A stretch of 64,000 bases of DNA, taken from NCBI GenBank assembly GCA_900472395.1, contig UCHV01000011.1, positions 1 through 64,000 of the forward strand, in the 5' to 3' direction. The notes beneath the pieces are model-generated. The model was given only the letters and a program-made list of their open reading frames with translations, did no database searches and was not told the origin of the DNA. How positions within the stretch are numbered: the first letter of the stretch is position 1; every line of letters begins with the position of its first letter. This document shows positions 37,730-47,628 of this stretch, piece after piece. The position numbers were made by a program, and so were the translations under genes. The DNA is from Hyphomicrobiales bacterium. Lineage in GTDB: Bacteria; Pseudomonadota; Alphaproteobacteria; Rhizobiales; Rhizobiaceae.

Positions 37730-40150
37730 TTAATGAGCAATGGTCGTGCCCGATTCGTCCGAACCTTCGACGGTGGCGATGACCGGCGTTTCGATCGAGC
37801 CATCCCATTCGATAGGCTCCGGCTGGCGAACCAGCGCGTGCTTGATCACTTCGCCCATGCGCGAGACCGGGATGATTTCCATGCCGTTCTTCACATTGTC
37901 CGGAATGTCCGCCAGATCCTTGGCGTTTTCTTCCGGGATCAGCACCTTCTTGATGCCGCCGCGAAGGGCTGCAAGCAGCTTTTCCTTCAGGCCACCGATC
38001 GGAAGCACGCGGCCACGCAGGGTGATTTCACCCGTCATGGCAACATCCTTTGAAACCGGGATACCGGTCATGATCGAGACGATCGCCGTTGCCATGCCGA
38101 CGCCGGCCGACGGGCCGTCCTTCGGGGTGGCGCCTTCCGGCACGTGGACGTGGATGTCCGACTTGTCGAAACGCGGCGGCTCGATTCCGAAATCGACGGC
38201 GCGCGAACGGACATAGGATGCCGCTGCCGAAATCGATTCCTTCATGACGTCCTTGAGGTTGCCGGTAACGGTCATGCGACCCTTGCCCGGCATCATCACG
38301 CCTTCGATGGTCAGCAGCTCACCGCCGACTTCCGTCCAGGCGAGACCGGTAACAACGCCGACCTGATCCTCACCCTCGGCTTCACCATGACGGAACCGCG
38401 GCACGCCGAGGTAGTCCGAAATGTTTTCCGCGGTCACGGCAACCGACTTGGTCTTGCCCTTGATGATTTCGGTCACGGCCTTACGGGCGAGCTTCATCAG
38501 TTCGCGTTCGAAGGAACGAACACCGGCTTCGCGCGTGTACTGCTGGCTGATTGCCATCAGGGCCTCGTCCGAAACCGAGAATTCATTCGGCTGCAGGGCG
38601 TGTTCCTTGATCGCCTTCGGCAGAAGGTGACGCTTGGCGATCTCGCGCTTTTCATCTTCCGTGTAACCGGCGATGCGGATGATCTCCATGCGGTCCATCA
38701 GCGGGCCCGGAATGTTGAGCGTGTTCGCCGTGGTGATGAACATCACGTCGGACAGATCGTATTCGACTTCCAGGTAGTGATCCATGAAGGTCGAGTTCTG
38801 GGCGGGATCGAGCACTTCGAGCAGGGCAGACGACGGATCGCCACGGAAATCCGAACCCATCTTGTCGATTTCGTCGAGCAGGAAGAGCGGGTTGGACTTC
38901 TTTGCCTTCTTCATCGACTGGATGACCTTGCCGGGCATCGAGCCGATATAGGTGCGGCGGTGGCCACGGATCTCGGCTTCGTCACGAACGCCGCCGAGCG
39001 CCATGCGCACGTATTCGCGGCCGGTCGCCTTGGCAATCGACTGGGCAAGCGAGGTCTTGCCGACGCCCGGAGGGCCGACGAGGCACAGGATCGGGCCCTT
39101 GATCTTGGTGGCACGCGCCTGAACCGCAAGATACTCGACGATGCGTTCCTTGACCTTCTCGAGGCCGAAGTGATCCAGTTCGAGGATTTTTTCGGCAGCG
39201 TTGAGGTCGGACTTGATCTTCGACTTCTTGCCCCACGGAATGGTCAGCAGCCAATCCAGATAGTTGCGCACGACGGTGGCTTCTGCCGACATCGGGCTCA
39301 TCTGGCGCAGCTTCTTGAGTTCGCCATCGGCCTTTTCGCGAGCTTCCTTGGAAAGCTTGGTCTTGGCGATGCGCTCTTCCAGTTCGGCCATCTCGTCACG
39401 GCCGTCTTCGCCGTCGCCGAGTTCCTTCTGGATCGCCTTCATCTGCTCGTTGAGGTAATATTCGCGCTGGGTCTTTTCCATCTGGCGCTTGACGCGCGAG
39501 CGGATGCGCTTCTCAACCTGCAGAACGGAAATCTCGCCTTCCATGAAGCCAAGAGCCTTTTCAAGGCGCGTCTTGACGCTCACCGTTTCCAGCATTTCCT
39601 GCTTTTCGGTGATCTTGATGGAAAGATGCGAAGCAACCGTGTCGGCAAGCTTGGAATAATCCTCGATCTGGCTGGCGGCGCCGACCACTTCAGGAGAGAT
39701 CTTCTTGTTCAGCTTGACGTAGTTTTCGAACTCGGAAACCACGGAGCGCGACAGCGCTTCGACCTCGACCGCATCGTCCTGCGGTTCGTCGAGCGTTTCG
39801 GCATGGGCTTCGTAGAATTCCTCCCGATCGGTATAGGTCGAGATTTTTGCACGCGCGCGGCCCTCGACCAGAACCTTGACGGTGCCGTCGGGCAGCTTCA
39901 GCAACTGCAGGACATTGGCTACGGTGCCGATCTTGTAGATCGCCGAGGATTCCGGATCGTCGTCGCCGGCATTGATCTGGGTGGCAAGCATGATCTGCTT
40001 GTCGGAGCCCATGACTTCCTCAAGCGCGCGGATGGATTTCTCACGTCCGACGAACAGGGGAACGATCATATGCGGGAAGACCACGATATCGCGCAGCGGC
40101 AGGACCGGATAGGTCGCAGGGCTCTGTGCGTCAGACGTCGTATTCGTCAT
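37730..40150 (-). CDS. lon: ATP-dependent protease Lon
   Basis: 806 residues from [12 protein letters not shown]-terminal substrate-binding LAN domain (about 15-210), AAA+ ATPase with Walker [10 protein letters not shown] and Walker B FLLDEID, and the C-terminal protease domain with catalytic serine in [12 protein letters not shown] and the lysine later in [10 protein letters not shown]. It degrades misfolded and regulatory proteins. The open frame upstream to 40201 is not part of the protein. A candidate heat-shock promoter is listed at 40222. Confidence 0.97.
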   Translation of the reverse strand: MTNTTSDAQSPATYPVLPLRDIVVFPHMIVPLFVGREKSIRALEEVMGSDKQIMLATQINAGDDDPESSAIYKIGTVANVLQLLKLPDGTVKVLVEGRARAKISTYTDREEFYEAHAETLDEPQDDAVEVEALSRSVVSEFENYVKLNKKISPEVVGAASQIEDYSKLADTVASHLSIKITEKQEMLETVSVKTRLEKALGFMEGEISVLQVEKRIRSRVKRQMEKTQREYYLNEQMKAIQKELGDGEDGRDEMAELEERIAKTKLSKEAREKADGELKKLRQMSPMSAEATVVRNYLDWLLTIPWGKKSKIKSDLNAAEKILELDHFGLEKVKERIVEYLAVQARATKIKGPILCLVGPPGVGKTSLAQSIAKATGREYVRMALGGVRDEAEIRGHRRTYIGSMPGKVIQSMKKAKKSNPLFLLDEIDKMGSDFRGDPSSALLEVLDPAQNSTFMDHYLEVEYDLSDVMFITTANTLNIPGPLMDRMEIIRIAGYTEDEKREIAKRHLLPKAIKEHALQPNEFSVSDEALMAISQQYTREAGVRSFERELMKLARKAVTEIIKGKTKSVAVTAENISDYLGVPRFRHGEAEGEDQVGVVTGLAWTEVGGELLTIEGVMMPGKGRMTVTGNLKDVMKESISAAASYVRSRAVDFGIEPPRFDKSDIHVHVPEGATPKDGPSAGVGMATAIVSIMTGIPVSKDVAMTGEITLRGRVLPIGGLKEKLLAALRGGIKKVLIPEENAKDLADIPDNVKNGMEIIPVSRMGEVIKHALVRQPEPIEWDGSIETPVIATVEGSDESGTTIAH

Positions 40151-40221
40151 GTCATTTCCTTTCTCGTCCCGTTTCCGGGAACATGCCTGCAAGCAATTCA
40201 CCAGGCATTTTGGTCTTGCCC

Positions 40222-40250
40222 AAAGTGGTAACCTACTAGGCTTTTTTCAA
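40222..40250 (-). promoter_or_regulatory. Possible RpoH-type promoter of lon
   Basis: On the minus strand CTTGAA is followed after 17 bases by CCACTT, 72 bases before the lon start. The -35 element is a perfect rhizobial heat-shock match; the -10 is weak, so the assignment is tentative. Confidence 0.35.
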
Positions 40251-40520
40251 GCCATCCAGTCCACGCATGACAAATCTGCGACAGTATTAGAACTGTTGCA
40301 TGCGATGCTTACGTCAGACTGGAAAGTGTCTGGTCAGTTTTTCGAATAGTTCGCAGGCGGGGCCGGATGGCGGCGCGTCCATTCGTTCGATCGCGGCTCA
40401 AGGGCTAAGCCTTGCCGGCAATCTTGTTTCCGGTCGCCTCCCCTGTCCACAACATGGGCAGAAGTACGATCCACCGCGACGCAAACTCCAGACAAAACGC
40501 GCGGCATTCAGAAACGGGTT

Positions 40521-40546
40521 CGGCGGAGAGGTTTCCCTCCCCGCCG
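40521..40546 (-). terminator. Hairpin downstream of clpX
   Basis: CGGCGGAGAGG and CCTCCCCGCCG-type arms (one mismatch) form a strong GC-rich hairpin with a GAAA loop on the coding strand, just after the clpX stop. No T-run follows, so it may be a processing or Rho-assisted end rather than a simple intrinsic terminator. Confidence 0.5.
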
Positions 40547-40563
40547 ACAATTGCATCACGCCA

Positions 40564-41841
40564 TCAGGCGGAAACGTTGGCCTTCTCGTCCTGACGATCG
40601 GCGTAGATGTAAAGCGGACGGGCATTGCCCTTCACCACATCATCCGAGATTACGACTTCACGAACGCCTTCGAGTGTCGGCAGTTCGAACATCGTGTCGA
40701 GCAGGATCTTTTCCATGATCGAACGAAGGCCACGAGCACCGGTCTTGCGCACGATCGCCTTGCGGGCGATTTCGCGCAGCGCGTCCTCGTGGAAGGTCAG
40801 TTCAACGTCTTCCATCTCGAACAGGCGCTGGTATTGCTTGACAAGAGCGTTCTTCGGCTCCGACAGGATCTGGATCAGCGCGTCCTCATCGAGATCCTCG
40901 AGCGTTGCCAGAACCGGCAGACGACCGATGAATTCCGGAATGAGTCCGAACTTGACCAGATCTTCCGGCTCCAGTTCGCGCAGCACTTCGCCGACGCGAC
41001 GGTCGTCCGGTGCCTGAACGCTCGCGCCAAAACCGATCGAGGTCTTTTCGCCACGGGCCGAAATGATCTTGTCGAGACCGGCGAATGCACCGCCGCAGAT
41101 GAACAGGATGTTCGTCGTGTCGACCTGCAGGAATTCCTGCTGCGGATGCTTGCGGCCACCCTGCGGCGGCACCGAGGCAACCGTGCCTTCCATGATCTTC
41201 AACAGAGCCTGCTGCACGCCTTCGCCCGATACGTCGCGGGTGATCGACGGGTTGTCGGACTTACGCGAGATCTTGTCGACTTCGTCGATGTAAACGATGC
41301 CGCGCTGGGCGCGTTCAACGTTGTAATCGGCCGACTGAAGAAGCTTCAGGATGATGTTTTCAACGTCTTCACCAACGTAACCGGCTTCGGTCAGTGTCGT
41401 GGCATCAGCCATGGTGAAGGGAACGTCGATGATGCGGGCAAGCGTCTGGGCAAGATAGGTCTTGCCGCAGCCGGTCGGGCCGACCAGCATGATGTTCGAC
41501 TTCGCCAGCTCGATCTCGTTGTTCTTCGAGGCATGCGCGAGACGCTTGTAGTGGTTATGCACCGCCACAGAGAGAATCTTCTTCGCCTGCTTCTGGCCGA
41601 TGACGTATTCGTCGAGAACCTCGATGATGTCCTGGGGCGTGGGAACGCCTTCGCGGGACTTGTTCAGCGAGCTTTTGTTCTCTTCGCGAATGATGTCCAT
41701 GCACAACTCGACGCATTCATCGCAGATGAATACGGTCGGTCCTGCAATAAGCTTGCGGACCTCGTGCTGGCTCTTTCCGCAGAAGGAGCAGTACAGGGTA
41801 TTCTTGGAGTCGCTGCCGTTGCCGCCGCTGACCTTGCTCAT
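40564..41841 (-). CDS. clpX: ClpXP protease ATPase subunit ClpX
   Basis: 425 residues from [14 protein letters not shown]-terminal zinc-binding domain ([11 protein letters not shown]... with the second pair in [10 protein letters not shown]), AAA+ module with Walker A GPTGCGKT and Walker [12 protein letters not shown], and the [18 protein letters not shown] sensor region. Unfolds substrates for ClpP. Follows clpP by 290 bases on the same strand. Confidence 0.97.
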   Translation of the reverse strand: MSKVSGGNGSDSKNTLYCSFCGKSQHEVRKLIAGPTVFICDECVELCMDIIREENKSSLNKSREGVPTPQDIIEVLDEYVIGQKQAKKILSVAVHNHYKRLAHASKNNEIELAKSNIMLVGPTGCGKTYLAQTLARIIDVPFTMADATTLTEAGYVGEDVENIILKLLQSADYNVERAQRGIVYIDEVDKISRKSDNPSITRDVSGEGVQQALLKIMEGTVASVPPQGGRKHPQQEFLQVDTTNILFICGGAFAGLDKIISARGEKTSIGFGASVQAPDDRRVGEVLRELEPEDLVKFGLIPEFIGRLPVLATLEDLDEDALIQILSEPKNALVKQYQRLFEMEDVELTFHEDALREIARKAIVRKTGARGLRSIMEKILLDTMFELPTLEGVREVVISDDVVKGNARPLYIYADRQDEKANVSA

Positions 41842-41913
41842 ATCACTTTCCTTCCAGCACCGCCGCCCGAACCGTTTCAACACGCGGGCAGACACTTACA
41901 TCGCCGGCCGGCC

Positions 41914-41932
41914 GGCCTCCTTGTGGGAGGCC
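41914..41932. other. Hairpin between clpP and clpX
   Basis: GGCCTCC-TTGTG-GGAGGCC, a perfect 7-bp stem, sits in the leader just before clpX. Without a T-run on either side it may be an mRNA stability or processing element. The direct repeat CCTGGCCAG occurs twice nearby (42070-42120). Confidence 0.4.
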
Positions 41933-42131
41933 AGGCCCGCTTGAACCTTCAAGGGGTACTCTACCGGGCCGGACGACAGTCCTGGACCGGTGGCAACGAA
42001 ACCCCTTCCAGACCGAATGCTATGTCATAAGAATTCAACACAGCCTTAATATGGACTATTAGTTTGTTCCTGGCCAGATTAAACCCCTTTTCGGTCACAA
42101 CGGGGTGAGCCCTGGCCAGGCATTCGGCCGA

Positions 42132-42764
42132 TTACGCGGCCGGAGTACCTTCGATCTGCTCACGCGAGGTGAGGATCTTGTCGACGACGCCCCAAGCCTG
42201 CGCTTCATCGGCATCCATGAAATGGTCGCGGTCGAGGGTCTTTTCAACTTCCTCGTAGGTGCGGCCGGTATGCTTCACATAGACTTCGTTGAGGCGCTTC
42301 TTCATCTTCAATATGTCACGAGCATGACGCTCGATATCGGATGCCTGGCCCTGGAAACCGCCCGACGGCTGGTGAACCATGATGCGCGAGTTCGGCATGG
42401 CGAAACGCATGCCCTTTTCGCCGGCGCACAGGAGCAGCGAGCCCATCGAGGCGGCCTGGCCGATGCACAGCGTCGAAACAGCCGGCTTGATGAACTGCAT
42501 CGTGTCGTAGATCGACATGCCGGCAGTGACGACACCGCCCGGCGAATTGATGTAGAGCGCGATTTCCTTCTTCGGGTTTTCAGCCTCGAGGAACAGCAGC
42601 TGGGCGCAGACGAGCGACGCCATCTGATCTTCCACCGGACCGGTGACGAAGATGATGCGTTCCTTCAGGAGGCGCGAAAAGATGTCGTAGGAGCGCTCAC
42701 CGCGGTTGGTCTGCTCGACGACCATAGGCACCAGGGCCATTGCGGTATCAACTGGATTTCTCAT
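42132..42764 (-). CDS. clpP: ClpP protease subunit
   Basis: 210 residues. Serine protease with catalytic serine in [11 protein letters not shown], histidine in [10 protein letters not shown] and aspartate in the [12 protein letters not shown] region. N-terminal propeptide-like leader before [19 protein letters not shown]. Forms the tetradecameric chamber used by ClpX and ClpA. A strong heat-shock-type promoter candidate lies at 42835. Confidence 0.97.
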   Translation of the reverse strand: MRNPVDTAMALVPMVVEQTNRGERSYDIFSRLLKERIIFVTGPVEDQMASLVCAQLLFLEAENPKKEIALYINSPGGVVTAGMSIYDTMQFIKPAVSTLCIGQAASMGSLLLCAGEKGMRFAMPNSRIMVHQPSGGFQGQASDIERHARDILKMKKRLNEVYVKHTGRTYEEVEKTLDRDHFMDADEAQAWGVVDKILTSREQIEGTPAA

Positions 42765-43145
42765 GTCCGTCCTTTGTCAAATGCCTTGCCGAAGGCAGCC
42801 TGCGCCCCGGAATCATTGGAATGGGTCAATCCCTACATAGAGTGTCAACGCCTGTCACTTCAAGACGGAGACCCCGATATCCTTAACCTGATCCCGTTGA
42901 TAGGCACCCCTGCTAAAGATTTTCCTACACGGGGGAACCCGGCAACGACATCAGGATGGTGCCTACACAGATTTTCCCGGGCGTATGGTAAAGCAAAGCT
43001 GAACACAGAATTGATTTCTGTATAGGTCAAATTTTCATACAATTTACTAGTATAGCAACATTGTCTTAAACACTCCTCGCCATTCTGGCGGCGCACAGAG
43101 CAGGATTGTTCGGTTGAACATCGCTTTTGGGGCGGGGAACGTGTC
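42765..43145. other. Divergent region between clpP and the GGDEF gene
   Basis: About 380 bases that hold the promoters of two divergent genes. The clpP side has an RpoH-like promoter (42835). The right half (42960-43060) is AT-rich and probably holds the promoter of the GGDEF gene. No gene seen. Confidence 0.5.
42835..42864 (-). promoter_or_regulatory. Heat-shock (RpoH)-type promoter of clpP
   Basis: On the minus strand CTTGAA is followed 18 bases later by CTATGT, close to the rhizobial RpoH consensus (CTTGAA, then CYTATNT-type). It lies 70 bases before the clpP start. A sigma-70-like TTGACA overlaps the spacer, so dual use is possible. Confidence 0.5.
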
Positions 43146-44399
43146 TTGGATATTCTTACCGGAATGATGATCTGGGCGGCGGAAGCGCTGACCCTTGCGG
43201 CAGTTTTGTTCTCCCGGTGGCTCAATGGACGAAGCGACCGGTATTTTCTGAGCTGGAGCGCCGGTTTCGTATTGCATGGTGTCGGCGTCGCTTTCATCGG
43301 CATCCGCGGACAAATCCCCGATTTCCTGTCGATCGAGATCGCCAACACGATGATGCTGGCAGGCGTCGGTTTCTGGATTGCAGGCATGCTGCAGTTCGAT
43401 CGCCGGCCGGTTGAAGGTTATGTGGCCGTGCCTGCTTTGATCTGGATCGCCGGCATGCTGTTGACCGATGTGCGCGAAACATTCGCCTACCGTGTCGCTC
43501 TCTACAATATGGCGGCAGCAGTCGGTTATGCTGTCATCGTCGCCATCATACTGCGCGAACGGGCGCAATCACCGAAGAGCCGCAGCATGATGGCAGGTTT
43601 TGTCGGCCTTTATGGGCTGACCAACCTGACGATCGCAATCGTTGCCTTATGGCGCCAGGCCGAAACCTTCGAGACCGCGCCGAACGGCACCGTGCTTTTT
43701 CTGCCTGCAGCCTTCTGTTTCATGGGCAGCGTCATGAGTTGCGCGAAGCTTTTGAGTGAACGTTCGGAAAAACACCTCAAGATGCTGGCGCTGACAGACC
43801 CGCTGACCGGCGTTCTCAATCGCCGCGGCCTCCTCGAAACCTTCGACGCATTGCGACATGCGGACCGACAGAACCGGCCGATGCTGGCATTGCTGCATTT
43901 CGATCTCGACGCATTCAAGCAGATCAATGACCGTTACGGCCATCAGGCCGGCGACACGGTGCTGATGACCTATGCCCGGATAGGCCAGTTGCCGCTGCGC
44001 GGCCGCGGTTTCTTTGGTCGCATGGGCGGTGAAGAATTTGCGGCCGTGGTGCGTGTGGCCGACATCGCCGAGGCTGTCGGCATTGCCGAAGCCGTTCGCC
44101 TGACGCTGAAACGGCAAACGATCCGTTCCGGCGATCATCGCATCAACGTCACCGTCAGCACGGGAATTGCCATGACCGACGCCGGCACGGCCGATCTCGA
44201 CGCCTTGCTGAGCGCTGCCGACCGCGCGCTTTATGCCGCCAAGGAAAATGGTCGTGACCGAACCGCCTATGCCGATGACCCAGAGATCGTGATCGTGCCC
44301 GCCACCGACCGGATCAGTCCGGAAATGCCGCCAAGCGATGCCACAACGGACAAACAGGTGGCGACACTGACCAGGCTGGTCTCGATCGGCAACCGCTAA
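43146..44399 (+). CDS. Membrane diguanylate cyclase (GGDEF) without an I-site
   Basis: 417 residues from TTG at 43146 (ATG at 43164 is the alternative). Residues 1-205 hold about six hydrophobic segments forming a membrane sensor; residues about 225-390 are a GGDEF domain with GGEEF at 294-298. The I-site RxxD, normally nine residues before GGEEF, reads RGRG (285-288), so product inhibition should be lost. It should make cyclic-di-GMP in response to a membrane-sensed signal; the signal is unknown. Confidence 0.87.
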   Translation: MDILTGMMIWAAEALTLAAVLFSRWLNGRSDRYFLSWSAGFVLHGVGVAFIGIRGQIPDFLSIEIANTMMLAGVGFWIAGMLQFDRRPVEGYVAVPALIWIAGMLLTDVRETFAYRVALYNMAAAVGYAVIVAIILRERAQSPKSRSMMAGFVGLYGLTNLTIAIVALWRQAETFETAPNGTVLFLPAAFCFMGSVMSCAKLLSERSEKHLKMLALTDPLTGVLNRRGLLETFDALRHADRQNRPMLALLHFDLDAFKQINDRYGHQAGDTVLMTYARIGQLPLRGRGFFGRMGGEEFAAVVRVADIAEAVGIAEAVRLTLKRQTIRSGDHRINVTVSTGIAMTDAGTADLDALLSAADRALYAAKENGRDRTAYADDPEIVIVPATDRISPEMPPSDATTDKQVATLTRLVSIGNR

Positions 44400-44456
44400 G
44401 ACCCTTGCCCTTGGCGCGGCAAGGCCCAAATCCTCCTTACAGAGGGAGGAACGGCC

Positions 44457-46229
44457 ATGCGGATATTCAGCAGCCTCATTGCATCGACGATATTTGCCAC
44501 CGGCATTGTAACGGCCGCGTCGGCGCAGCAGGCATCCGACACCACGGCGCCTGAACGTGCCACAGGCACGACATCGGCCAAACGCGTCGAAGCCAAGACG
44601 TTCATGGTCGCAGCGGCCAACCCGCTGGCAGCCGAAGCCGGGCGCGAAGTGATCGCCGGAGGCGGCAATGCCATTGACGCGATGGTGGCGGTGCAGACCG
44701 TGCTCGGGCTGGTGGAGCCGCAAAGCTCCGGCCTCGGCGGCGGCGCCTTCCTCGTCTATTACGATGCCGCTTCGAAAAAGCTCACCACTTTCGACGGGCG
44801 CGAAAAAGCGCCCATGCAGGCGACACCAAAACTGTTTCTCGACGACAAGGGCGAGCCGTTGAAATTCATGGATGCGGTGGTGGGCGGCCGGTCAGTCGGC
44901 ACGCCGGGCGCAGTTCGCCTTCTGGAGGATGTTCACAAACGTTATGGCAAGGCTGAATGGGCCCAGCTGCTCGAACCGGCAGAAAAGCTGGCAACTGCCG
45001 GTTTTCAGGTTTCGCCGAGACTTGCCTCGCTGATCGCCTCCGAGGGTGAGAGGCTGAAGAAATACGAAGGCCCCCGCAACTATTTCTTCGACCAGTCCGG
45101 CGCGCCGCTAAAGGCCGGCACTGTTCTGAAAAACCCCGCCTATGCCGAAACATTGTCCGCGATTGCCAAGGGCGGCGCGGATGCCTTTTACAAAGGGCCG
45201 ATCGCCGAGGCTATCGTCAAGACCGTGCGTGAGGCCGTGGACAATCCGGGCGTTTTATCTCTTGCCGATTTCGACAGCTACACGATCAAGGAACGCGATC
45301 CCGTGTGCTTCACCTATCGCGCGCTTGACGTCTGCGGCATGGGACCGCCCTCCTCCGGTGGCGTGGCGATCAGCCAGATGCTGGGCATGATGGAAAATTT
45401 CGATCTGAAAGGGTTCGGGCCGGACAATGTCGAAAGCTGGCGGATCCTTGGGGATGCGCAACGCCTCGCCTTCGCCGATCGCGAGCGGTATGTCGCCGAC
45501 ACCGATTTCGTGCCACTGCCGATCAAGGGACTGATCGACAAGAACTATCTTGGAGAACGCGCGAAACTCCTGGACGTCGACCCTGCCAATCCCAAGGCAC
45601 TCACCAAGGACCAGGTGAAGGCCGGTGAGCCGCAATGGGATCACGCCCTGCTGTTTGGGCGCGACGCCGCGCTGGAAATGCCTTCCACCAGCCATTTCGT
45701 CATCGTCGACAAGCAGGGCAATGTCGTATCGATGACGACAACGATCGAAAGCGGTTTCGGATCGCGGCTGATGACGAACGGCTTTCTGCTCAACAACGAA
45801 CTGACGGACTTTTCCTTCAAGACACATGATAACGGACTACCCGTTGCCAACCGCGTCGAACCTGGCAAACGGCCGCGCTCATCCATGGCGCCGACCATCG
45901 TGATGAAGGACGGCAAGCCGCTGCTCGCCATCGGTTCGCCGGGTGGCAGCCAGATCATCGGTTATGTGGCGCAGGCGCTGGTCGCCTATATCGATTGGGG
46001 CATGCCGGTGGAACAGATCGTTGCACAGCCACACCTGATCAACCGTTTCGGCACCTACGACATCGAGGCAGGCACCACGGCGGAAAGGTTTGCCGAACCG
46101 CTGAAGGCGCTGGGTTTCGAGGTGAAGGCTGGCGAGATGAATTCAGGCCTGCATGCCATCGAGATCAACGAAGGCGGCTTGGTCGGCAGTGCCGATCCGC
46201 GTCGCGAGGGCGTGGCAGTGGGGGAATAA
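44457..46229 (+). CDS. ggt: Gamma-glutamyltransferase
   Basis: 590 residues with a signal peptide (MRIFSSLIASTIFATGIVTA then ASAQQ), so periplasmic. Preceded by GGGAGGA. Conserved blocks: SGLGGGAFLVYYDA (substrate side), GPPSSGGVAISQMLGM, and the autoprocessing site with nucleophile threonine in PSTSHFVIVD (about residue 400), followed by GNVVSMTTTIESGFGS and IGSPGGSQII. The precursor cleaves itself into two subunits and transfers or hydrolyses gamma-glutamyl groups of glutathione. Confidence 0.95.
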   Translation: MRIFSSLIASTIFATGIVTAASAQQASDTTAPERATGTTSAKRVEAKTFMVAAANPLAAEAGREVIAGGGNAIDAMVAVQTVLGLVEPQSSGLGGGAFLVYYDAASKKLTTFDGREKAPMQATPKLFLDDKGEPLKFMDAVVGGRSVGTPGAVRLLEDVHKRYGKAEWAQLLEPAEKLATAGFQVSPRLASLIASEGERLKKYEGPRNYFFDQSGAPLKAGTVLKNPAYAETLSAIAKGGADAFYKGPIAEAIVKTVREAVDNPGVLSLADFDSYTIKERDPVCFTYRALDVCGMGPPSSGGVAISQMLGMMENFDLKGFGPDNVESWRILGDAQRLAFADRERYVADTDFVPLPIKGLIDKNYLGERAKLLDVDPANPKALTKDQVKAGEPQWDHALLFGRDAALEMPSTSHFVIVDKQGNVVSMTTTIESGFGSRLMTNGFLLNNELTDFSFKTHDNGLPVANRVEPGKRPRSSMAPTIVMKDGKPLLAIGSPGGSQIIGYVAQALVAYIDWGMPVEQIVAQPHLINRFGTYDIEAGTTAERFAEPLKALGFEVKAGEMNSGLHAIEINEGGLVGSADPRREGVAVGE

Positions 46230-46255
46230 GCTCCCCCAACACATCGAAAAGGTTA

Positions 46256-46498
46256 TTACATCCAGCTGCGGCCATCGCCGCCTTCTGCCTGGCAGCCATA
46301 GGGAGGCAAGACATTGCCGAATGTGGCATGCAGCTTGTCGCAGCCCCATTTGCGGATGGGTTGCGGCATGTTGGTATTCAGTGTGATACCGACTTCGTCA
46401 TAAGGGCTATCGGTATTGCTGACATAAGTGTGCCAGCGAAAACCGAAGAAACCGACCATGGCGATGACGATAATCAGAAGCATTCTCAAGACGCGCAT
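46256..46498 (-). CDS. Small membrane-anchored hypothetical protein
   Basis: 80 residues from the ATG at 46498. One N-terminal hydrophobic segment (MRVLRMLLIIVIAMVGFFGF), then a short extracytoplasmic-looking part with two cysteines (KWGCDKLHATFG and PYGCQAEGG) that could form a disulfide. No family recognised. Convergent with ggt; ribosome-binding site weak. Confidence 0.6.
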   Translation of the reverse strand: MRVLRMLLIIVIAMVGFFGFRWHTYVSNTDSPYDEVGITLNTNMPQPIRKWGCDKLHATFGNVLPPYGCQAEGGDGRSWM

Positions 46499-46592
46499 GA
46501 CGACGGACCCTAGGCTGTTATGGATGCGCGTGGTGTAACGTCCCAGGCCACGCCACGTCACCCCTCAGCCGAACTTTCCCCAACTTGGATCG

Positions 46593-46952
46593 TCACAGAC
46601 GGATCACGTAATCCTTGCGAGTCGTTTCAACCACTTCCCACGTTCCCTTGAAGCCCGGTCTCAACACCATGCTGTCTCCTGCGCGCAGGTGCATCGGTTC
46701 GCCACCTTCAGCCGTCACGATCGAATGGCCGGCAAGGATGTGGAAGTATTCCCACTCCTCATAGATGATCCGCCATTTTCCGGGCGTCGATTCCCATACG
46801 CCGGCATAGATGCCGCCCGGCGCCTCTTCGACATTCCAGCTGCGGAATTTCGGAGTGCCGGAGACCAGTCTGTCCGCTGCCGGAGCGCCCTCCTCCACTT
46901 CGACCGATGAAAGATCGAACGTCGTGAATGCTTCAGATGCAGGCATGGTCAC
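46593..46952 (-). CDS. Cupin-domain protein (cupin_3/DUF861 type)
   Basis: 119 residues, one cupin barrel: FRSWNVEEAPGGIYAGVWES, EEWEYFHILAGHSIVTAEGG and GDSMVLRPGFKGTWEVVET. Similar proteins are small metal-dependent or metal-free binding proteins; the usual histidine ligands are incomplete. The gene starts inside the stop of the TetR gene (4-base overlap) so it is in the bdcR operon. Confidence 0.8.
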   Translation of the reverse strand: MTMPASEAFTTFDLSSVEVEEGAPAADRLVSGTPKFRSWNVEEAPGGIYAGVWESTPGKWRIIYEEWEYFHILAGHSIVTAEGGEPMHLRAGDSMVLRPGFKGTWEVVETTRKDYVIRL

Positions 46953-47545
46953 TTCTCCTCAAGTTCATGGGCAAGCTGGCGGGACGCAATGGTCGCGATA
47001 CGCTGCAGGCGGTCCGGCGAAAGACCGTTGCGGGCACTCGATGAGAGGCCGGCCAGTGTCGCCATCACATAATCCATCACCATTTCGGCCTTTTCCGGGG
47101 CATGCAGACTGACACCGGAATGAACCGCGTCATATGTCATATCCAGCAGACGCCGTGCCTGCTGGCATGCCTGCGCATCGACGCCACCACGTGCACCTTC
47201 GATGACCATACATCCCGTACCGTTGCCGCCACCGTAGTTTGCCGCAGCCTCGCCAAGCAGACGGGCGACACCTTCCGCCAGCGGCACATCAGCGGCCAGC
47301 GCACCAACGATATCGATGCCTTCCAGCTCGGCATATCGCTGCAAAACCTGCCCATAAAGTGCCGATTTGCTGCCAAACGCGGAATAGAAACTTGGCGGGT
47401 TGATGCCTATCGCGTCAGTAAGATCGGCAACGCTCAAAGCATCATAACCCTTTTCGGCAAACAGCGCCTGCGCCTTGTCGAGTGCCTGCTCCATATCGAA
47501 AGCGCGCGGCCTGCCGCGGCTCTTGTTTATTTTTGTAGTGCCCAT
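46949..47545 (-). CDS. bdcR: TetR-family regulator, BdcR-like
   Basis: 198 residues. N-terminal helix-turn-helix (residues about 14-60) with SVADLTDAIGINPPSFYSAF, closely similar to E. coli BdcR (YjgJ). The ligand domain includes GTGCMVIEGARGGVDAQA, also as in BdcR. Divergent from a BdcA-like gene, the same order as in E. coli, so it probably represses bdcA and itself. Two matching operator candidates lie between the genes. Confidence 0.85.
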   Translation of the reverse strand: MGTTKINKSRGRPRAFDMEQALDKAQALFAEKGYDALSVADLTDAIGINPPSFYSAFGSKSALYGQVLQRYAELEGIDIVGALAADVPLAEGVARLLGEAAANYGGGNGTGCMVIEGARGGVDAQACQQARRLLDMTYDAVHSGVSLHAPEKAEMVMDYVMATLAGLSSSARNGLSPDRLQRIATIASRQLAHELEEK

Positions 47546-47549
47546 TACA
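47534..47549. promoter_or_regulatory. Operator candidate O1 of bdcR/bdcA
   Basis: TGTAGTGCCCATTACA, i.e. TGTA-N8-TACA; the reverse complement shares 12 of 16 positions with the site at 47581. It overlaps the start codon of bdcR. TTTTGTA and TACAAAA extend the symmetry by further bases. Confidence 0.6.
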
Positions 47550-47555
47550 AAACCA

Positions 47556-47584
47556 TTGACGAAGTTCCAGAAGCCAATTATGTA
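47556..47584 (+). promoter_or_regulatory. Promoter of bdcA
   Basis: TTGACG (-35) and TATGTA (-10) with a 17-base spacer on the plus strand, 45 bases before the bdcA start. The -10 overlaps operator O2, the arrangement expected for repression. Confidence 0.55.
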
Positions 47585-47607
47585 ACGCTTACTACATTAA
47601 TTCTCAA
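47579..47607 (-). promoter_or_regulatory. Promoter of bdcR
   Basis: On the minus strand TTGAGA (-35) and TACATA (-10), 17-base spacer. The -10 occupies the same bases as that of bdcA, so the two divergent promoters are face to face and O2 covers both. Confidence 0.45.
47581..47596. promoter_or_regulatory. Operator candidate O2 of bdcR/bdcA
   Basis: TGTAACGCTTACTACA, TGTA-N8-TACA with the same flanks as O1; centre-to-centre distance 47 bp. It overlaps the shared -10 region of both promoters. Confidence 0.6.
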
Positions 47608-47628
47608 CCCCCAGGATGGAGTAATGCA

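Larger units (their letters stand above)
40151..40563. other. clpX-lon intergenic region
   Basis: About 410 bases without a gene. It holds a hairpin after clpX (40521) and a possible heat-shock-type promoter for lon (40222). The stretch 40340-40500 shows no further structure I can support. Confidence 0.5.

Noticed and set aside
38144..40231. 695-codon frame antisense to lon
   Set aside because: Composition typical of antisense of a GC-rich gene; no start context or family.
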